Shown here: piece by piece, positions 17,703-27,417 of the stretch
Position numbering within the stretch: position 1 is the first letter of the stretch
Layout of the letters: each line of letters opens with the position of its first letter
Source: Sphingomonadaceae bacterium
Lineage (GTDB): Bacteria > Pseudomonadota > Alphaproteobacteria > Sphingomonadales > Sphingomonadaceae
NCBI GenBank assembly: GCA_002863155.1
Contig: PKED01000009.1
Location: 1 to 62,182 of the forward strand
DNA: 62,182 nucleotides
Direction of reading: 5' to 3'
Notes under the pieces: generated by a model
What the model was told of the DNA's origin: nothing
Database searches by the model: none
What the model saw: the letters and a program-made list of their open reading frames with translations, nothing else
Program-made: the position numbers and the translations under genes

Positions 17703-18245
17703 TCAGCGAAGATGGTTAACAAAGGGTCGATCGATCCGATAGGTGATGTGGCGGCGAAGCGGGTCGCCGGGCGCGAGTGCTGGATGATCGAAATCGCCGT
17801 CCGGCACCCGGACCATGCCGAGCCGCTCCATCAGCCCCCAGCTCGCCCGGTTGGCGGGCACCGTGATCGCATGGATCGCCGGATGCGATGTATGTGCCCA
17901 GCCCCAGTCGAGACACGCCTGCGCCGCCTCCAGCGCATAGCCTTGTTGCCAATAGCTCCGCCCCAGCCGCCACCCGATTTCGAGCGCGCCCGGAACCGGC
18001 GGCTTACCCGGCAGCAGCCCGCAAAAGCCGATCAGCGCGGCGTCGGCGCGGCGCTCGACCGCCCAGAAGCAATGCCCATGCTCGGCCTGCACCGCCTCCA
18101 TCCGGTCGAGCACGGCGTCGGTCTGTTCGCGGCTCTGCATCGGCCCGAGATAGCGCATCACCTCCGCATCGTCGCATAGCGCAAAATACGGCGCGCGGTC
18201 CTCGGCCCGCCAGGGGCGGATGATGAGGCGTTCGGTTTCGATCAT
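17703..18245 (-). CDS. GNAT acetyltransferase, RimJ/RimL-like (second of tandem pair)
   Basis: A 180-residue protein starting MIETERLIIRPWRAEDRAPYFAL, the classic opening of RimJ/RimL acetyltransferases. It contains the LEIGWRLGRSYWQQGYALEA acetyl-CoA loop (Q-x-x-G-x-A) and VPANRASWGLMERLGM. It overlaps the upstream paralogue by ATGA and resembles it along the whole length, so the pair arose by tandem duplication. These enzymes acetylate N-termini or small amines with acetyl-CoA; substrate unknown here. Confidence 0.9.
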   Translation of the reverse strand: MIETERLIIRPWRAEDRAPYFALCDDAEVMRYLGPMQSREQTDAVLDRMEAVQAEHGHCFWAVERRADAALIGFCGLLPGKPPVPGALEIGWRLGRSYWQQGYALEAAQACLDWGWAHTSHPAIHAITVPANRASWGLMERLGMVRVPDGDFDHPALAPGDPLRRHITYRIDRPFVNHLR

Positions 18246-18775
18246 GGCGCTGGCCGATCAATCGCATAGGTGACCATGCGCCGCAACGGATCGTCGGGCG
18301 CCGTCAGCGCATGCTCGAAATCGCCGTCGCCAAGCCGGTGCATGCCCAGCCGTTCCATCATCCGCTGGCTACGCTGGTTAATCTCCGATGTGATGGCGAC
18401 GATCCGCTGCGTATCGAGGATCGCCCAGCCCCAGGCGAACGCGGCGCGCATCGCCTCCAGCGCATATCCCTGCCGCCAGAACGGGCGATCGATGATCCAC
18501 CCCGCCTCGATCTCCCCCGCAATCGGATTGTGCCCATCGCCGCGCTTAAAGCCGCAAAAGCCGAGCATCGCCGCGTCCGCGCGCCGCTCCACCGTCCAAA
18601 AACCGAGGCCTTCGTGGCGATAGCCGTCATGCTTGGCGAGCGCGGCATCGGTCGCCGCTTCGTCCTTCACCGGCCCGAGCTCCGCCATCACCAGCGGATC
18701 GGCGAACATGGCCGCCAGCGCGGGCCGGTCGCGCGGCTCGGGCAGGCGGAGGATCATCCGCTCGGTCTCGATCAT
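18242..18775 (-). CDS. GNAT acetyltransferase, RimJ/RimL-like (first of tandem pair)
   Basis: A 177-residue paralogue of the next gene: MIETERMILRLPEPRDRPAL at the start, the acetyl-CoA loop in AGWIIDRPFWRQGYALEAMR, and TSEINQRSQRMMERLGMHRL near the end. It begins 13 bases after the hemB stop, so is probably co-transcribed with hemB. Both proteins keep the core motif, so neither copy looks decayed. Substrate unknown. Confidence 0.9.
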   Translation of the reverse strand: MIETERMILRLPEPRDRPALAAMFADPLVMAELGPVKDEAATDAALAKHDGYRHEGLGFWTVERRADAAMLGFCGFKRGDGHNPIAGEIEAGWIIDRPFWRQGYALEAMRAAFAWGWAILDTQRIVAITSEINQRSQRMMERLGMHRLGDGDFEHALTAPDDPLRRMVTYAIDRPAP

Positions 18776-18788
18776 CGCCGCCGCTTGC

Positions 18789-19778
18789 TCAGCCGCCCAT
18801 CAGCCGCGCGGCATGAAGCGCGTGATAGGTCAGCACGCCCGAACACCCAGCGCGTTTGAACGCCATCAGCGTTTCCAGCACCATCGGGTCACGCTCGGCC
18901 GCGCCTGCCGCGACCGCTGCCTCGATCATCGCATATTCGCCCGAGACTTGATACGCGAATACAGGTACTTCGAACGCACTCTTAACGCGCACGATGATGT
19001 CGAGATAGGGCAAGCCGGGCTTCACCATCACGCTGTCGGCCCCCTCGTCGAGATCGAGCGCGACTTCGCGGAGCGCTTCCTCGCTGTTCGCCGGGTCCAT
19101 CTGGTAAGTCTTCTTGTCGCCCTTCAGCAGCCCGCGACTGCCGACCGCATCGCGGAACGGCCCGTAAAAGGCGCTCGCATATTTGGCGGCATAGGACATG
19201 ATCTGGACATTGGGATGCCCCTCTTCCTCCAGCGCCTCGCGGATCAGGCCGATGCGCCCGTCCATCATGTCCGACGGCGCGATGATATCGGCGCCCGCAT
19301 TGGCTTGGTTCAGCGCCTGCGCGACCAATACCTCGGCGGTGTCGTCGTTCAGCACATAGCCTTGGGAGTCGACCAGCCCGTCATGCCCGTGCGCGGTATA
19401 GGGATCGAGCGCGACATCGGTCAGCACGCCGATATCGGGCACGGCATCCTTGATCGCGCCGATCGCGCGGCACATCAGATTGTCGGGATTGAGTGCCTCG
19501 CGCCCGTCGTCGGTGCGCAGCTCACGCGGGGTGTTGGGGAACAGCGCGATGCACGCAATGCCGGCGTTGCGCGCTTCCTTTGCCCGCGCGACGATGCCGT
19601 CGACCGACCAGCGCGACACGCCGGGCAGCGACGCGATCGGCTCCTCCACGCCTTCCCCATCGGCGATGAACAGCGGCCAGATCAGGTCGGCGGGCGTCAG
19701 CACCGTTTCGGCATGCAGCCGGCGGCTCCAGGCGCTCGAACGGGTACGGCGAAGGCGAAGCGCGGGATAATGGCTCAT
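18789..19778 (-). CDS. hemB: Delta-aminolevulinic acid dehydratase (porphobilinogen synthase)
   Basis: A 329-residue HemB, full length for the family. It condenses two 5-aminolevulinate molecules to porphobilinogen in tetrapyrrole synthesis. Visible features: the N-terminal arm MSHYPALRLRRTR, LFPNTPRELRTDDGREA, the metal-site region DVALDPYTAHGHDGL, the catalytic Lys segments YAAKYASAFYGPFRDA and DSVMVKPGLPYLDI. The metal-site segment has Asp and His where zinc-type enzymes carry Cys, so it is probably Mg-type, as in many alphaproteobacteria. ATG 19778 is the only sensible start. It lies 41 bases after the MATE gene, same strand. Confidence 0.97.
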   Translation of the reverse strand: MSHYPALRLRRTRSSAWSRRLHAETVLTPADLIWPLFIADGEGVEEPIASLPGVSRWSVDGIVARAKEARNAGIACIALFPNTPRELRTDDGREALNPDNLMCRAIGAIKDAVPDIGVLTDVALDPYTAHGHDGLVDSQGYVLNDDTAEVLVAQALNQANAGADIIAPSDMMDGRIGLIREALEEEGHPNVQIMSYAAKYASAFYGPFRDAVGSRGLLKGDKKTYQMDPANSEEALREVALDLDEGADSVMVKPGLPYLDIIVRVKSAFEVPVFAYQVSGEYAMIEAAVAAGAAERDPMVLETLMAFKRAGCSGVLTYHALHAARLMGG

Positions 19779-19819
19779 GCGCGGATTTGTGGTCCAGCGC
19801 ACCGCGCGGCGCAACCCCC

Positions 19820-21268
19820 CTAGCCCGCCGGTTTGAGGCTCCCGCCCGGCTCGACCGCGATATGGGCGTGGGCATCGGTTTCGTGCGCCATCGGGACGGT
19901 CAAACGTGCCTTGCGCCAGGGGCCATAGCGATAGAACAGCCCCGCCAGCGCCACCGTGCTGATCGAGCCGACCGGAAACGACCACCACAGCGCATCGACC
20001 CCCAGCAGCGGCCGCATCACCACCGCAAAGCCGAGCCGCAGTGGAAACATCGCGATGAACAGAATCGCGAGCGGCCCCAGGACCGCGCCGTTCGCGCGCA
20101 CCACGCCGAAAAACACCATCGTCATCCCGAACAGGATGAAACCCCACGTTGCGATCAGCTGGATATGCCGCGCGATCGGCAGCGCGGCACTGTCGCCGCC
20201 CAGGAACAGCGCCATCACCGGGCGGTCGAAGATGATCAGTGCCGCAACCATCGCCCCGGTGATGATCGTGTTGAACAAGATGCCCGACCCGGTGATCCGT
20301 TCGACGCGGTCCCATTTGCCCGCGCCGATATTCTGCGCGGCCATCGCGCTCACCGCAGCGCCGATCGCCATCGCCGGCATCTGCACATAGGCCCACAGCT
20401 GCAGCGTCACGCCGAACGCCGCGCTGGTATCCACGCCCTCGCGGTTGACCAGCCCGAACATGGTGAGCCCGGCAACCGCGATCACGATCATCTGCGCGCC
20501 AATCGGCACGCCCTTGCCGACGATCGCCCAGATCAGCGCGCGCGACGGGAACACATAGGACAGCTCCGCCCCGCGCAGCCGGATCGGCAGATCGCGCGCA
20601 TAGACATAGCCGATCAGCGCGGCACAGGCGACCAGGTTGGCGATCAGCGAGGCCGTCGCCGATCCCGCGATCCCCATCGCCGGAATCGGGCCGAAGCCCA
20701 GGATCAGCAGCGGATTGAGGCCCACGTCGAGCACGGCCGCAAAGACCGTCACGAACAGCGGCGTCATGGCGTCACCCGTCCCGCGCAGCCCCATCGTCAT
20801 CAGCACGATCAGCATCGACGTCGGCAGCGCGAGGAAGATGATCCGCAGATAGACGAGCGCGAGCGCCATCGCATCGCCCGGGGTCGCAAGCGCCGCCAGA
20901 ATTTCGCGCGCGAAGATCCAGCCCGCGCCGCCGACCACGATCGAGGCGCCGAGGACCAGCCCGACCGCCGATCCGAACGCACGCCGCGCGCCGTCGATGT
21001 CGCGGCGGCCGAAGCTCTGCCCGACGAGGATCGTCGCCGCCATGCCGAAGCCGAAGACGGCGGCGAACATCAGGAACATGATGTTGTTCGCGTTGGACGT
21101 CGCCGCGAGCGCGCTCTCGCCGAGCAGCCGCCCGACCCAGATCGCGTTGATCGATCCGTTCAGCGATTGCAGGATGTTGGAGGCGAGCGTCGGCAGCGCG
21201 AACGTCAGCAGCGTCGGGCCGATCGGCCCCACCGTCAGATCGCGCCCGCGCGGCGCCGCCGTCGCCAT
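19820..21268 (-). CDS. MATE-family multidrug efflux transporter
   Basis: A 482-residue integral membrane protein with about twelve hydrophobic spans in two related halves. Typical MATE segments are present: TLLTFALPTLASNILQSLNG at the start, ATILVGQSFGRRDIDGARRA in the first half and AAQNIGAGKWDRVERITGSG in the second. Exchangers of this family expel cationic compounds using H+ or Na+. Its ATG shares a base with the valS stop (TGATG), indicating co-transcription with valS. No regulator is adjacent. Confidence 0.93.
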   Translation of the reverse strand: MATAAPRGRDLTVGPIGPTLLTFALPTLASNILQSLNGSINAIWVGRLLGESALAATSNANNIMFLMFAAVFGFGMAATILVGQSFGRRDIDGARRAFGSAVGLVLGASIVVGGAGWIFAREILAALATPGDAMALALVYLRIIFLALPTSMLIVLMTMGLRGTGDAMTPLFVTVFAAVLDVGLNPLLILGFGPIPAMGIAGSATASLIANLVACAALIGYVYARDLPIRLRGAELSYVFPSRALIWAIVGKGVPIGAQMIVIAVAGLTMFGLVNREGVDTSAAFGVTLQLWAYVQMPAMAIGAAVSAMAAQNIGAGKWDRVERITGSGILFNTIITGAMVAALIIFDRPVMALFLGGDSAALPIARHIQLIATWGFILFGMTMVFFGVVRANGAVLGPLAILFIAMFPLRLGFAVVMRPLLGVDALWWSFPVGSISTVALAGLFYRYGPWRKARLTVPMAHETDAHAHIAVEPGGSLKPAG

Positions 21269-24200
21269 CAGCCGAGCCGCGCCAGCGCCGCCGACAGCCG
21301 CTCGGCTTCGGCAGCCTTCTCGGCATGATCCGCGCGCGCCTTTTCGATCGCCTCGGGCTTCGCGCGCTCGACGAAGGACGGATTGTTGAGGCGTCCCGCG
21401 AGGGAATCGCGTTCCTTCTCGGCAGCGGCGATCGCCTTGGTCAACCGCGCGCGCTCGGCGTCGAGGTCGATGATGCCTTCAAGAGAAGCGAACGCCTCAA
21501 AGCCCTCGACAACAATGTTCAAAGATCCCTTTCGGATCGTTTGTGATACCTCTTCAATCGCCTTAAGAAAATTTGGGTGATCTGAAGGCTTGCTGGGAGG
21601 AAACCACACGCCTCTATCGAACGAGATCCGAGCCATCCGCTCAATCGATCGACGGTTGTTTTCCAAATAGCCAGATTGAGCGCGGGCTAATGCCTCAATG
21701 CTTAACGAGACACTCAAAATCTTAGCTGGCGAAACGCCGACCTCGGTTCGCGCCGCCCGGATCTCGCTGACCAGCTTGATCAGCCAATCGATCTCCCGGC
21801 TTGCCTCTGCATCGATCGCGCTTGCATCGACCACCGGCCATCGCGCGACGATCAACTCACGCTCCCGCGCACCCATCTTCGACCACAATTCTTCGGTGAT
21901 GAAAGGCATGAAAGGGTGGAGCAGGACCAGTATCTGATCGAGCACCCAGCCCGCGACTTGGCGGGTTTCGTCCGCCGCCGGGCCGCTGGCGGGGGCGTCC
22001 ATCTGGCCCAGGACTGGCTTGATCAGCTCCAGATACCAGTCGCAGAAGCGGCTCCACGCGAACTGATAGATCGCGTTCGCCGCGCCGTCGAAGCGGTAAT
22101 CGGCGAGCGCCGCGTCCATCGCGCGGACGGTCTCCACCACTTCGCCGATGATCCATTTGTTGACCGCCAGCGTCGCGGAGGGCGGCTCGATCGACGCACT
22201 CGCGCCGATGCCGTTCGCCTGGCAGAAGCGCGCGGCGTTCCACAGCTTGGTCGCGAAGTTGCGGTATCCTTCGACCCGCTTCTCATCCATCTTGATGTCG
22301 CGGCCCTGGCTTTCCATCGCCGCCATGAAGAAGCGCAAAGCGTCCGCACCGTATTTGTCGATCAGCCCGAGCGGATCGACGGTATTGCCCTTGGACTTGG
22401 ACATTTTCTGCCCGTCCGCCGCGCGCACCAGCCCGTGGAGGTAGAGCGTGCGGAACGGCACGTCGCCCATGAAGTGCATGCCCTGCATCATCATGCGGGC
22501 GTCCCAGAAGAACAGGATGTCGAAGCCGGATATTAGCACGTCGTTGGGATAGCGGCCGCCCAATTGGCGACCGGCTCCCGAACCGTTCGTGTCGAGCGAA
22601 GTCGAGACACCATGTGCGTCGCCTGACGCCCGCTCCTCGACTTCGCTCGGGACGAACGGGGAATTTTGGGGCGCATCCGGCCACCCCATCGTCGCGAACG
22701 GCCAGAGCGCAGAGGAGAACCAGGTGTCGAGGACGTCTTCGTCCCGCCAAATCAGAGCGTGCGTGTCTGCGTCAAAGCCAGGGCTCAAAAGCGTTTGGAT
22801 AGCCTCATTTTGCGTCTCGCATACGATTATTTTTTGGACCCCGAGCGATCCGTACAACGATGAAAACTCTGCGACGGCAGAAGCTTCATTTTCGCTCACC
22901 ACAACTTGGTCAGGAACACTTGCTCCGGTCGGAAACGTGGGGTCAGTGGAAAAGCTGTATCCTAGCCTCGTTCCTTGGCTCGTGGTCAACACTCGCGGTC
23001 CGAACCAAGCCGGTATCCGGTGCCCCCACCACAATTGCCGGCTCACGCACCAGGGCTGGATATTCTCCATCCAGTTGAAGAACGTCTTCTCCCAGCTTTT
23101 GGGCACGATCTGGATGCGGCCGTCCTTCACCGCCTCGATCGGGCCCTTGGCGAGTGTTGCCGCATCGACATACCATTGGTCGGTCAGCCAGGGTTCGATG
23201 ACCACGCCCGAGCGGTCGCCGAACGGGGTCTGGATCGTGCGGGGTTCGGCGTCGTGCTCTGTGCCGTCCTTATCGATATGGGGGACGAGCAGGGTGAGGT
23301 CTTTCATCCGCTTCACGACCAGCTCGCGCGCGCCGGGGATGCCGTCGGTCTTGAAGCGCGGCAGGCCCAGGAATTCGTCGGGCACCAGGCCGTCGGCGGT
23401 CTGAGTGACCTGCGCCTTGGCGTCGAACATGTTGAGCATGTCGCGCGCCTCGATGCCCGCGCGTTTGCCGACCTCGAAATCGTTGAAGTCGTGCCCCGGC
23501 GTGATTTTCACCGCGCCGCTTCCCAGTTCGGGGTCGGCGTGCTGATCAGCGATGATCGGAATACGCCGCCCGGTGATCGGATGGTCGATAAACTTGCCGA
23601 TGACCGACTGATAGCGCGGATCGGCCGCGTTCACCGCGACCGCCATGTCGGCGAGCATCGTTTCGGGGCGCGTGGTGGCGACGACGATATGGTCGCGGCC
23701 ATCGGCCAGCTTGACGCCGTCCGCGAGCGGGTAGCGAAAGTGCCAGAAGCTGCCCTTCACCTCGTGCGTTTCGACCTCTAGATCGCTGATCGCGGTGCCG
23801 AGGCCGGGATCCCAGTTGACCAAGCGCTTGTCGCGGTACAGCAGGCCCTGATTGTAGAGATCAACGAAGACTTTGAGGACCGCCTTCGAAAAGCCCGGGT
23901 CCATCGTGAAGCGCTCGTTCGCCCAGTCCATCGAGCAGCCCAGGCGGCGGAGCTGGCGCGTGATTTGGCCGCCGCTTTCACGTTTCCAGTCCCAAACTTT
24001 CTCGACGAATTGCTCACGCGAATAGTTGATGCGCTTGTCCTGCCGCTCGGCCATTTGCCGCTCGACGACCATCTGCGTGGCGATGCCGGCATGATCGGTC
24101 CCGACCACCCACAAAGCGTCCTTGCCCTTCAGCCGCGCATGCCGGACGAGGATGTCCTGCAGCGTGTTATCGAGCGCATGGCCGATGTGGAGGCTGCCCG

Positions 24201-24339
24201 TCACGTTGGGCGGCGGGTTGACGATCGTCCACGGCTCGGCACCGGGACGGTCGGGCCGGAACAGGCCGTTCGTCTCCCAATGGGCATACCAGCGCGATTC
24301 GATGTCGGCAGGGTCGAAGGTCTTAGGGAGCTCGCTCAT
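21268..24339 (-). CDS. valS: Valyl-tRNA synthetase with in-frame insertions
   Basis: A 1023-residue class I aminoacyl-tRNA synthetase charging tRNA-Val. HIGH box: [25 protein letters not shown] box: [17 protein letters not shown]. Connective editing region ([17 protein letters not shown]) and C-terminal coiled coil ([20 protein letters not shown], closing LSAALARLG) are present, so the enzyme is complete. Longer than usual because of two insertions: about 50 residues after RIPAWFGPR, in a visibly A/T-richer stretch, and about 30 residues after TMGWPD that are encoded by a dispersed palindromic repeat (22583-22659, residues ~561-586). The frame stays open through both. Nearby, 21480-21760 is also A/T-rich. 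These suggest mosaic origin. The gene must be functional unless another valS exists. Confidence 0.97.
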   Translation of the reverse strand: MSELPKTFDPADIESRWYAHWETNGLFRPDRPGAEPWTIVNPPPNVTGSLHIGHALDNTLQDILVRHARLKGKDALWVVGTDHAGIATQMVVERQMAERQDKRINYSREQFVEKVWDWKRESGGQITRQLRRLGCSMDWANERFTMDPGFSKAVLKVFVDLYNQGLLYRDKRLVNWDPGLGTAISDLEVETHEVKGSFWHFRYPLADGVKLADGRDHIVVATTRPETMLADMAVAVNAADPRYQSVIGKFIDHPITGRRIPIIADQHADPELGSGAVKITPGHDFNDFEVGKRAGIEARDMLNMFDAKAQVTQTADGLVPDEFLGLPRFKTDGIPGARELVVKRMKDLTLLVPHIDKDGTEHDAEPRTIQTPFGDRSGVVIEPWLTDQWYVDAATLAKGPIEAVKDGRIQIVPKSWEKTFFNWMENIQPWCVSRQLWWGHRIPAWFGPRVLTTSQGTRLGYSFSTDPTFPTGASVPDQVVVSENEASAVAEFSSLYGSLGVQKIIVCETQNEAIQTLLSPGFDADTHALIWRDEDVLDTWFSSALWPFATMGWPDAPQNSPFVPSEVEERASGDAHGVSTSLDTNGSGAGRQLGGRYPNDVLISGFDILFFWDARMMMQGMHFMGDVPFRTLYLHGLVRAADGQKMSKSKGNTVDPLGLIDKYGADALRFFMAAMESQGRDIKMDEKRVEGYRNFATKLWNAARFCQANGIGASASIEPPSATLAVNKWIIGEVVETVRAMDAALADYRFDGAANAIYQFAWSRFCDWYLELIKPVLGQMDAPASGPAADETRQVAGWVLDQILVLLHPFMPFITEELWSKMGARERELIVARWPVVDASAIDAEASREIDWLIKLVSEIRAARTEVGVSPAKILSVSLSIEALARAQSGYLENNRRSIERMARISFDRGVWFPPSKPSDHPNFLKAIEEVSQTIRKGSLNIVVEGFEAFASLEGIIDLDAERARLTKAIAAAEKERDSLAGRLNNPSFVERAKPEAIEKARADHAEKAAEAERLSAALARLG
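22583..22659. repeat. Palindromic repeat copy 1, read in frame within valS
   Basis: Two arms of about 24 bases form a near-perfect inverted repeat: the left arm starts CCGTTCGTGTCGAGCGAAGT, and the right arm, reverse-complemented, differs from it at two positions. About 30 bases separate them. The copy keeps the valS frame and encodes [20 protein letters not shown] and following residues. Two other copies lie between genes at 42088-42165 and 48867-48943. Confidence 0.9.
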
Positions 24340-24400
24340 CGCGCCCGTCTAGCGGCGCGCGCGCGCTTTCGCCAACCCCGTAATCGGCAATCGATCGCGA

Positions 24401-24898
24401 TCAGCGGCCCTGGCTGATCCGCTCGATCTCGCGCGCGACCATCGCCTCGACGATTTCGGGCAGGTGCGCATCGAGCCATTCACGCAGCATCGGGCGCAGC
24501 ATTTCACGCACCAGCCCTTCAAGCGTGCCGTCGCCGGTCGGCTCGGGCTTGACCATTAGCCGCGACAGCATGTCGAGCGCGCCCCGGCTCGCCTCGGCGG
24601 CGCGCGCAGAAACGATCGGCTCATCGGCGGGAAGCTCTGCTGCGGCGGGCATCGGGCGCGCGGCCTGCGCCGGTGCGGCGGTGGCCGGCCGCGATCGCTC
24701 GACGGGCTCGGGGTCAGCAGGCAGCGCTTCGTTCAGTTCGAGCACCTCATGCGCGGGTTCGGCACCGGAAGGGCTGCGCGGGGCAGAGCGGGCCGCCGGG
24801 CGTTTGGCGCGCGCGGTCGAATCGCCTTCCTCGGCGATGATGCGTTTGATCGACGACAGAATGTCTTCCATCGACGGTTCGGCGCTCATGTCCCCCAT
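24401..24898 (-). CDS. PopZ-like polar organising protein (DUF2497)
   Basis: About 165 residues in three parts, as in PopZ: an N-terminal helix MSAEPSMEDILSSIKRIIAE with the DILSSI motif, a Pro/Ala/Glu-rich disordered middle, and a C-terminal helical oligomerisation region (LVREMLRPMLREWLDAHLPE, then IVEAMVAREIERISQGR). In Caulobacter PopZ forms polar matrices that anchor chromosome and signalling proteins. ATG 24898 or 24889 are both possible starts; the frame continues upstream without family similarity. It follows the tolC gene on the same strand and precedes valS. Confidence 0.9.
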   Translation of the reverse strand: MGDMSAEPSMEDILSSIKRIIAEEGDSTARAKRPAARSAPRSPSGAEPAHEVLELNEALPADPEPVERSRPATAAPAQAARPMPAAAELPADEPIVSARAAEASRGALDMLSRLMVKPEPTGDGTLEGLVREMLRPMLREWLDAHLPEIVEAMVAREIERISQGR

Positions 24899-24935
24899 GC
24901 TGATGCCTCGCACTATGGTCGCCCCGCTGGCTCGC

Positions 24936-26474
24936 CTATTGACCCTTAGGCGCGACAGGTGGCGGATTTGCGGGGCCTCTGTCAACCGGCGATGCGCGAC
25001 GGCTGTTGTCGAGAATGGGTTCGAGCGGGCGCGCGACCGTCGCATTCTGGGCCGGCGTATTCACCGTCGAGGTCGCGACCGGGGTCGGCGTGGGGTCTTC
25101 ATCCCAGTCGAGGATGCGGTGGCGCACGCGGTTGTAATTTGCGACCGGATCATAAAGCGGGCCGCTCTCAAGCCCCAGATCCTTCGCCTCGGCACGGCCC
25201 ATGGCGGCCAGCACCGCGAACCCGGCGACATAGGCGTCGCGCCGCGCCGTCACCAACGTCACCTGCGAATTGAGCAGTTCCTGCTCGGCGTTGAGGATTT
25301 CGAGAATGGTGCGATTGCCGACGCTGTTTTCGGCCCGCACGCCCTCCAGCGCGAGCCGGTTGGCGCTCACCGCCGCTTCGGCCGACCGGATCACGTCGAG
25401 CGCCGCGCGGTAGGATGCGAAGGCGGAGCGCGTCTGCGACACGATGCCGCGTTCGGCTTCGGTCAGCTGTTCGATCGACTGGCTCTGACGCGCCTGGGCC
25501 TGCCGCACCCGCGCGGCAGGCGCGCCGCCCTGATAGAGCGGCAGCGACAGCCTCAGGCCGAACTGGGCCGTGCGATCGAACTGCGGCGGCGCCGGGTTGC
25601 CGGGAAAGCTGCCAAGCGTCCCGAGATAATTGGTGTAGTTGCCTTGCGCGAAGGCATCGACGGTCGGCCGCTTGGTCGCGCGCGCCGACTTGACGTCGAA
25701 CCCGCTTGCTTCCAGCGCCTTGCGCGCCGCGAGCAGCGTCGGGTTTTCGGCAAGCGCGATCTGCACGGCGGCATCGGGATCGCCCGGCAATTTGGGCAAG
25801 GGCGGCGGCGTTTCGAGCTCGCCCGGCGCCGAGCCGACCAGCCTTATGTAGTTTTCGCGGCTCGAGATCAGCCGCGACTGGGCCGTTTCGAGCTGGCTGC
25901 GTGCAAGCGCAAGCCGCGCCTCGGACTGGGCGACATCGGTACGGGTCAGGTCGCCGACCTGGAACCGGTCCTGCGACGCCTGCAGATTGACGTCGAGCAC
26001 TCGCAGATTCTGCTCGTTGAGCTGGACGACCGCCGAGTCGCGCTGCACGTCCATGTACGCAGCGACCACGGCGGTGAACAGATCGGCCTCGGTGCCACGA
26101 AGCGTTGCCCGCCCGCCCTCGACGCGAACCTTCGCCGCCGCGACGCCGTTCTTGACCGCGCCGCCCGAATAGATTGGAAAGGTCAGGCTGGCCTGGGTCT
26201 GGCTCACCCGCGACGGCGCCGTGAAGGCCGTAATCGGCAGCACGACATTCTCGCTAAAGGTGCTCTGCAACTGCACCTGCGGCAATGCATTGGCGCGGGC
26301 GAGCGGCACCGTTTCGTCGGTCGCGCGCAGGCTCGCCCGCTGCGCGGCAAGCGTCGGGTTGGTCTCATAGGCCTTGACCAGGGCATCGCGCAGCGTCTCC
26401 GCCGCGACCGGCGCTGCGGTCATCAGGCCGATCAGCAACGCCGCCGTCGCGGCCGAGGAATATAGTCTCGTCAA
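24936..26474 (-). CDS. TolC-family type I secretion/efflux outer-membrane protein
   Basis: A 512-residue TolC. It starts with TTG at 26474, preceded at seven bases by AAGGG, and overlapping the stop of the methyltransferase gene (TTGA). The signal peptide MTRLYSSAATAALLIGLMTA ends near VAAE. The mature part has ETLRDALVKAYETNPTLAAQ, LPLYQGGAPAARVRQAQARQ and SVGNRTILEILNAEQELLNS, the standard OEP motifs. A Pro/Thr-rich tail follows. Placement after a PCMT-family gene is a conserved alphaproteobacterial arrangement. It may serve general efflux or type I secretion; the T1SS operon at 9917-14351 already has its own TolC. Confidence 0.93.
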   Translation of the reverse strand: MTRLYSSAATAALLIGLMTAAPVAAETLRDALVKAYETNPTLAAQRASLRATDETVPLARANALPQVQLQSTFSENVVLPITAFTAPSRVSQTQASLTFPIYSGGAVKNGVAAAKVRVEGGRATLRGTEADLFTAVVAAYMDVQRDSAVVQLNEQNLRVLDVNLQASQDRFQVGDLTRTDVAQSEARLALARSQLETAQSRLISSRENYIRLVGSAPGELETPPPLPKLPGDPDAAVQIALAENPTLLAARKALEASGFDVKSARATKRPTVDAFAQGNYTNYLGTLGSFPGNPAPPQFDRTAQFGLRLSLPLYQGGAPAARVRQAQARQSQSIEQLTEAERGIVSQTRSAFASYRAALDVIRSAEAAVSANRLALEGVRAENSVGNRTILEILNAEQELLNSQVTLVTARRDAYVAGFAVLAAMGRAEAKDLGLESGPLYDPVANYNRVRHRILDWDEDPTPTPVATSTVNTPAQNATVARPLEPILDNSRRASPVDRGPANPPPVAPKGQ

Positions 26475-27148
26475 AATACGAACCCTTTTTCCGCCGCAAA
26501 ACCAGGCAGATGCGCCGCGTCGAAATCGGCGAAATCGACCATGCCGAACCCGCCTGCGCTGCGTCGGCCCACCGACAGCCGGCACACACCGCGATCGATC
26601 AGGCCCGCAACCAGCCGTCCGCCGACGGCAAGCTGATCGATCAGCGCCTGGGGCAATTGCTCGATCGCGCCGTCGATGATGATCGCGTCATAAGGCCCGG
26701 CAGCGGCGTGACCGGCAGCGAGCGGCCCTTCCATCAGCGTGACGTTTGCAAACGGTGCCAGCACGGAACGCGCCGATTCCGCCAGAATGGGGTCGCTTTC
26801 GATCGCCACGACCGAGCGGACGAGCGCTGCGAGCACAGCTGCCGCGTAGCCCCCGGCAGCGCCGATCAGCAGCACCGAATCGCGCGCCTGCAATTCGGCT
26901 TCGGTCAGCAGCCGACCAGTCGCCACCGGCAGGTTGGTCGTACGATGGGCCGCGATCGGCAGCTTGACGTCGGCATAGGCCACCGGTGCCAGTTCGGCAG
27001 GCAGGAACGCCTCCCGCGCTACCCGCGCCATCGCGGCGACCACCCGCGCGTCGCTGACCGCGTTCGGCCGCAGCTGGCTGTCGACCATGGCGGCGCGCAT
27101 CGTATCGAACGATGCCTGATGCTGATCGGATACGGCGGTCATCTGCAT
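26471..27148 (-). CDS. Protein-L-isoaspartate O-methyltransferase family protein
   Basis: A 225-residue methyltransferase: MRAAMVDSQLRPNAVSDARV near the N-terminus, REAFLPAELAPVAYAD, the SAM-binding region SVLLIGAAGGYAAAVLAAL, VVAIESDPILAESAR and YDAIIIDGAIEQLPQALIDQ. It repairs isoaspartyl residues in the Pcm family, but this PCMT-like branch lacks some glycine motif residues (GAAGGYAAA rather than G-x-GSGY), so the activity may differ. AAGGGGA lies four bases before ATG 27148; ATG 27142 is also possible. First gene of PCMT-tolC-popZ. Confidence 0.88.
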   Translation of the reverse strand: MQMTAVSDQHQASFDTMRAAMVDSQLRPNAVSDARVVAAMARVAREAFLPAELAPVAYADVKLPIAAHRTTNLPVATGRLLTEAELQARDSVLLIGAAGGYAAAVLAALVRSVVAIESDPILAESARSVLAPFANVTLMEGPLAAGHAAAGPYDAIIIDGAIEQLPQALIDQLAVGGRLVAGLIDRGVCRLSVGRRSAGGFGMVDFADFDAAHLPGFAAEKGFVF

Positions 27149-27263
27149 ATCGTCCCCTTGGCATAGCTGTCTTAGCTAGGCAATACACTTTGTTGCGTGC
27201 ACGGCTTGTACCGTGCGACCGCGCCGCCGCCAAGCAAGCGGAGATGATTTTGTCGACCACCGG

Positions 27264-27269
27264 TTGACA
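27264..27269 (+). promoter_or_regulatory. Possible -35 element for tRNA-Cys
   Basis: A perfect TTGACA lies 35 bases before the tRNA-Cys 5' end. The expected -10 position (about 27287-27292) has only a weak match, so this is suggestive. Confidence 0.3.
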
Positions 27270-27303
27270 GGCCGGAACGTGCCGCGCATTGGGGCGCCCT
27301 TCC

Positions 27304-27377
27304 GGCCCGATGGCGGAGTGGTGACGCAGAGGACTGCAAATCCTTGCACCCGGGTTCGATTCCCGGTCGGGCCTCCA
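27304..27377 (+). tRNA. tRNA-Cys (anticodon GCA)
   Basis: A 74-base tRNA: acceptor GGCCCGA pairs with TCGGGCC, discriminator T and encoded CCA. D arm TGGCGGAGTGGTGACGCA, anticodon stem AGGA/TCCT around CTGCAAA with anticodon GCA, and T arm CCGGGTTCGATTCCCGG. The small size and missing long variable arm fit tRNA-Cys. Confidence 0.97.
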
Positions 27378-27417
27378 CTAACAGCCGATTTTCAGACAGG
27401 CGACACGCGGCCCCGGT

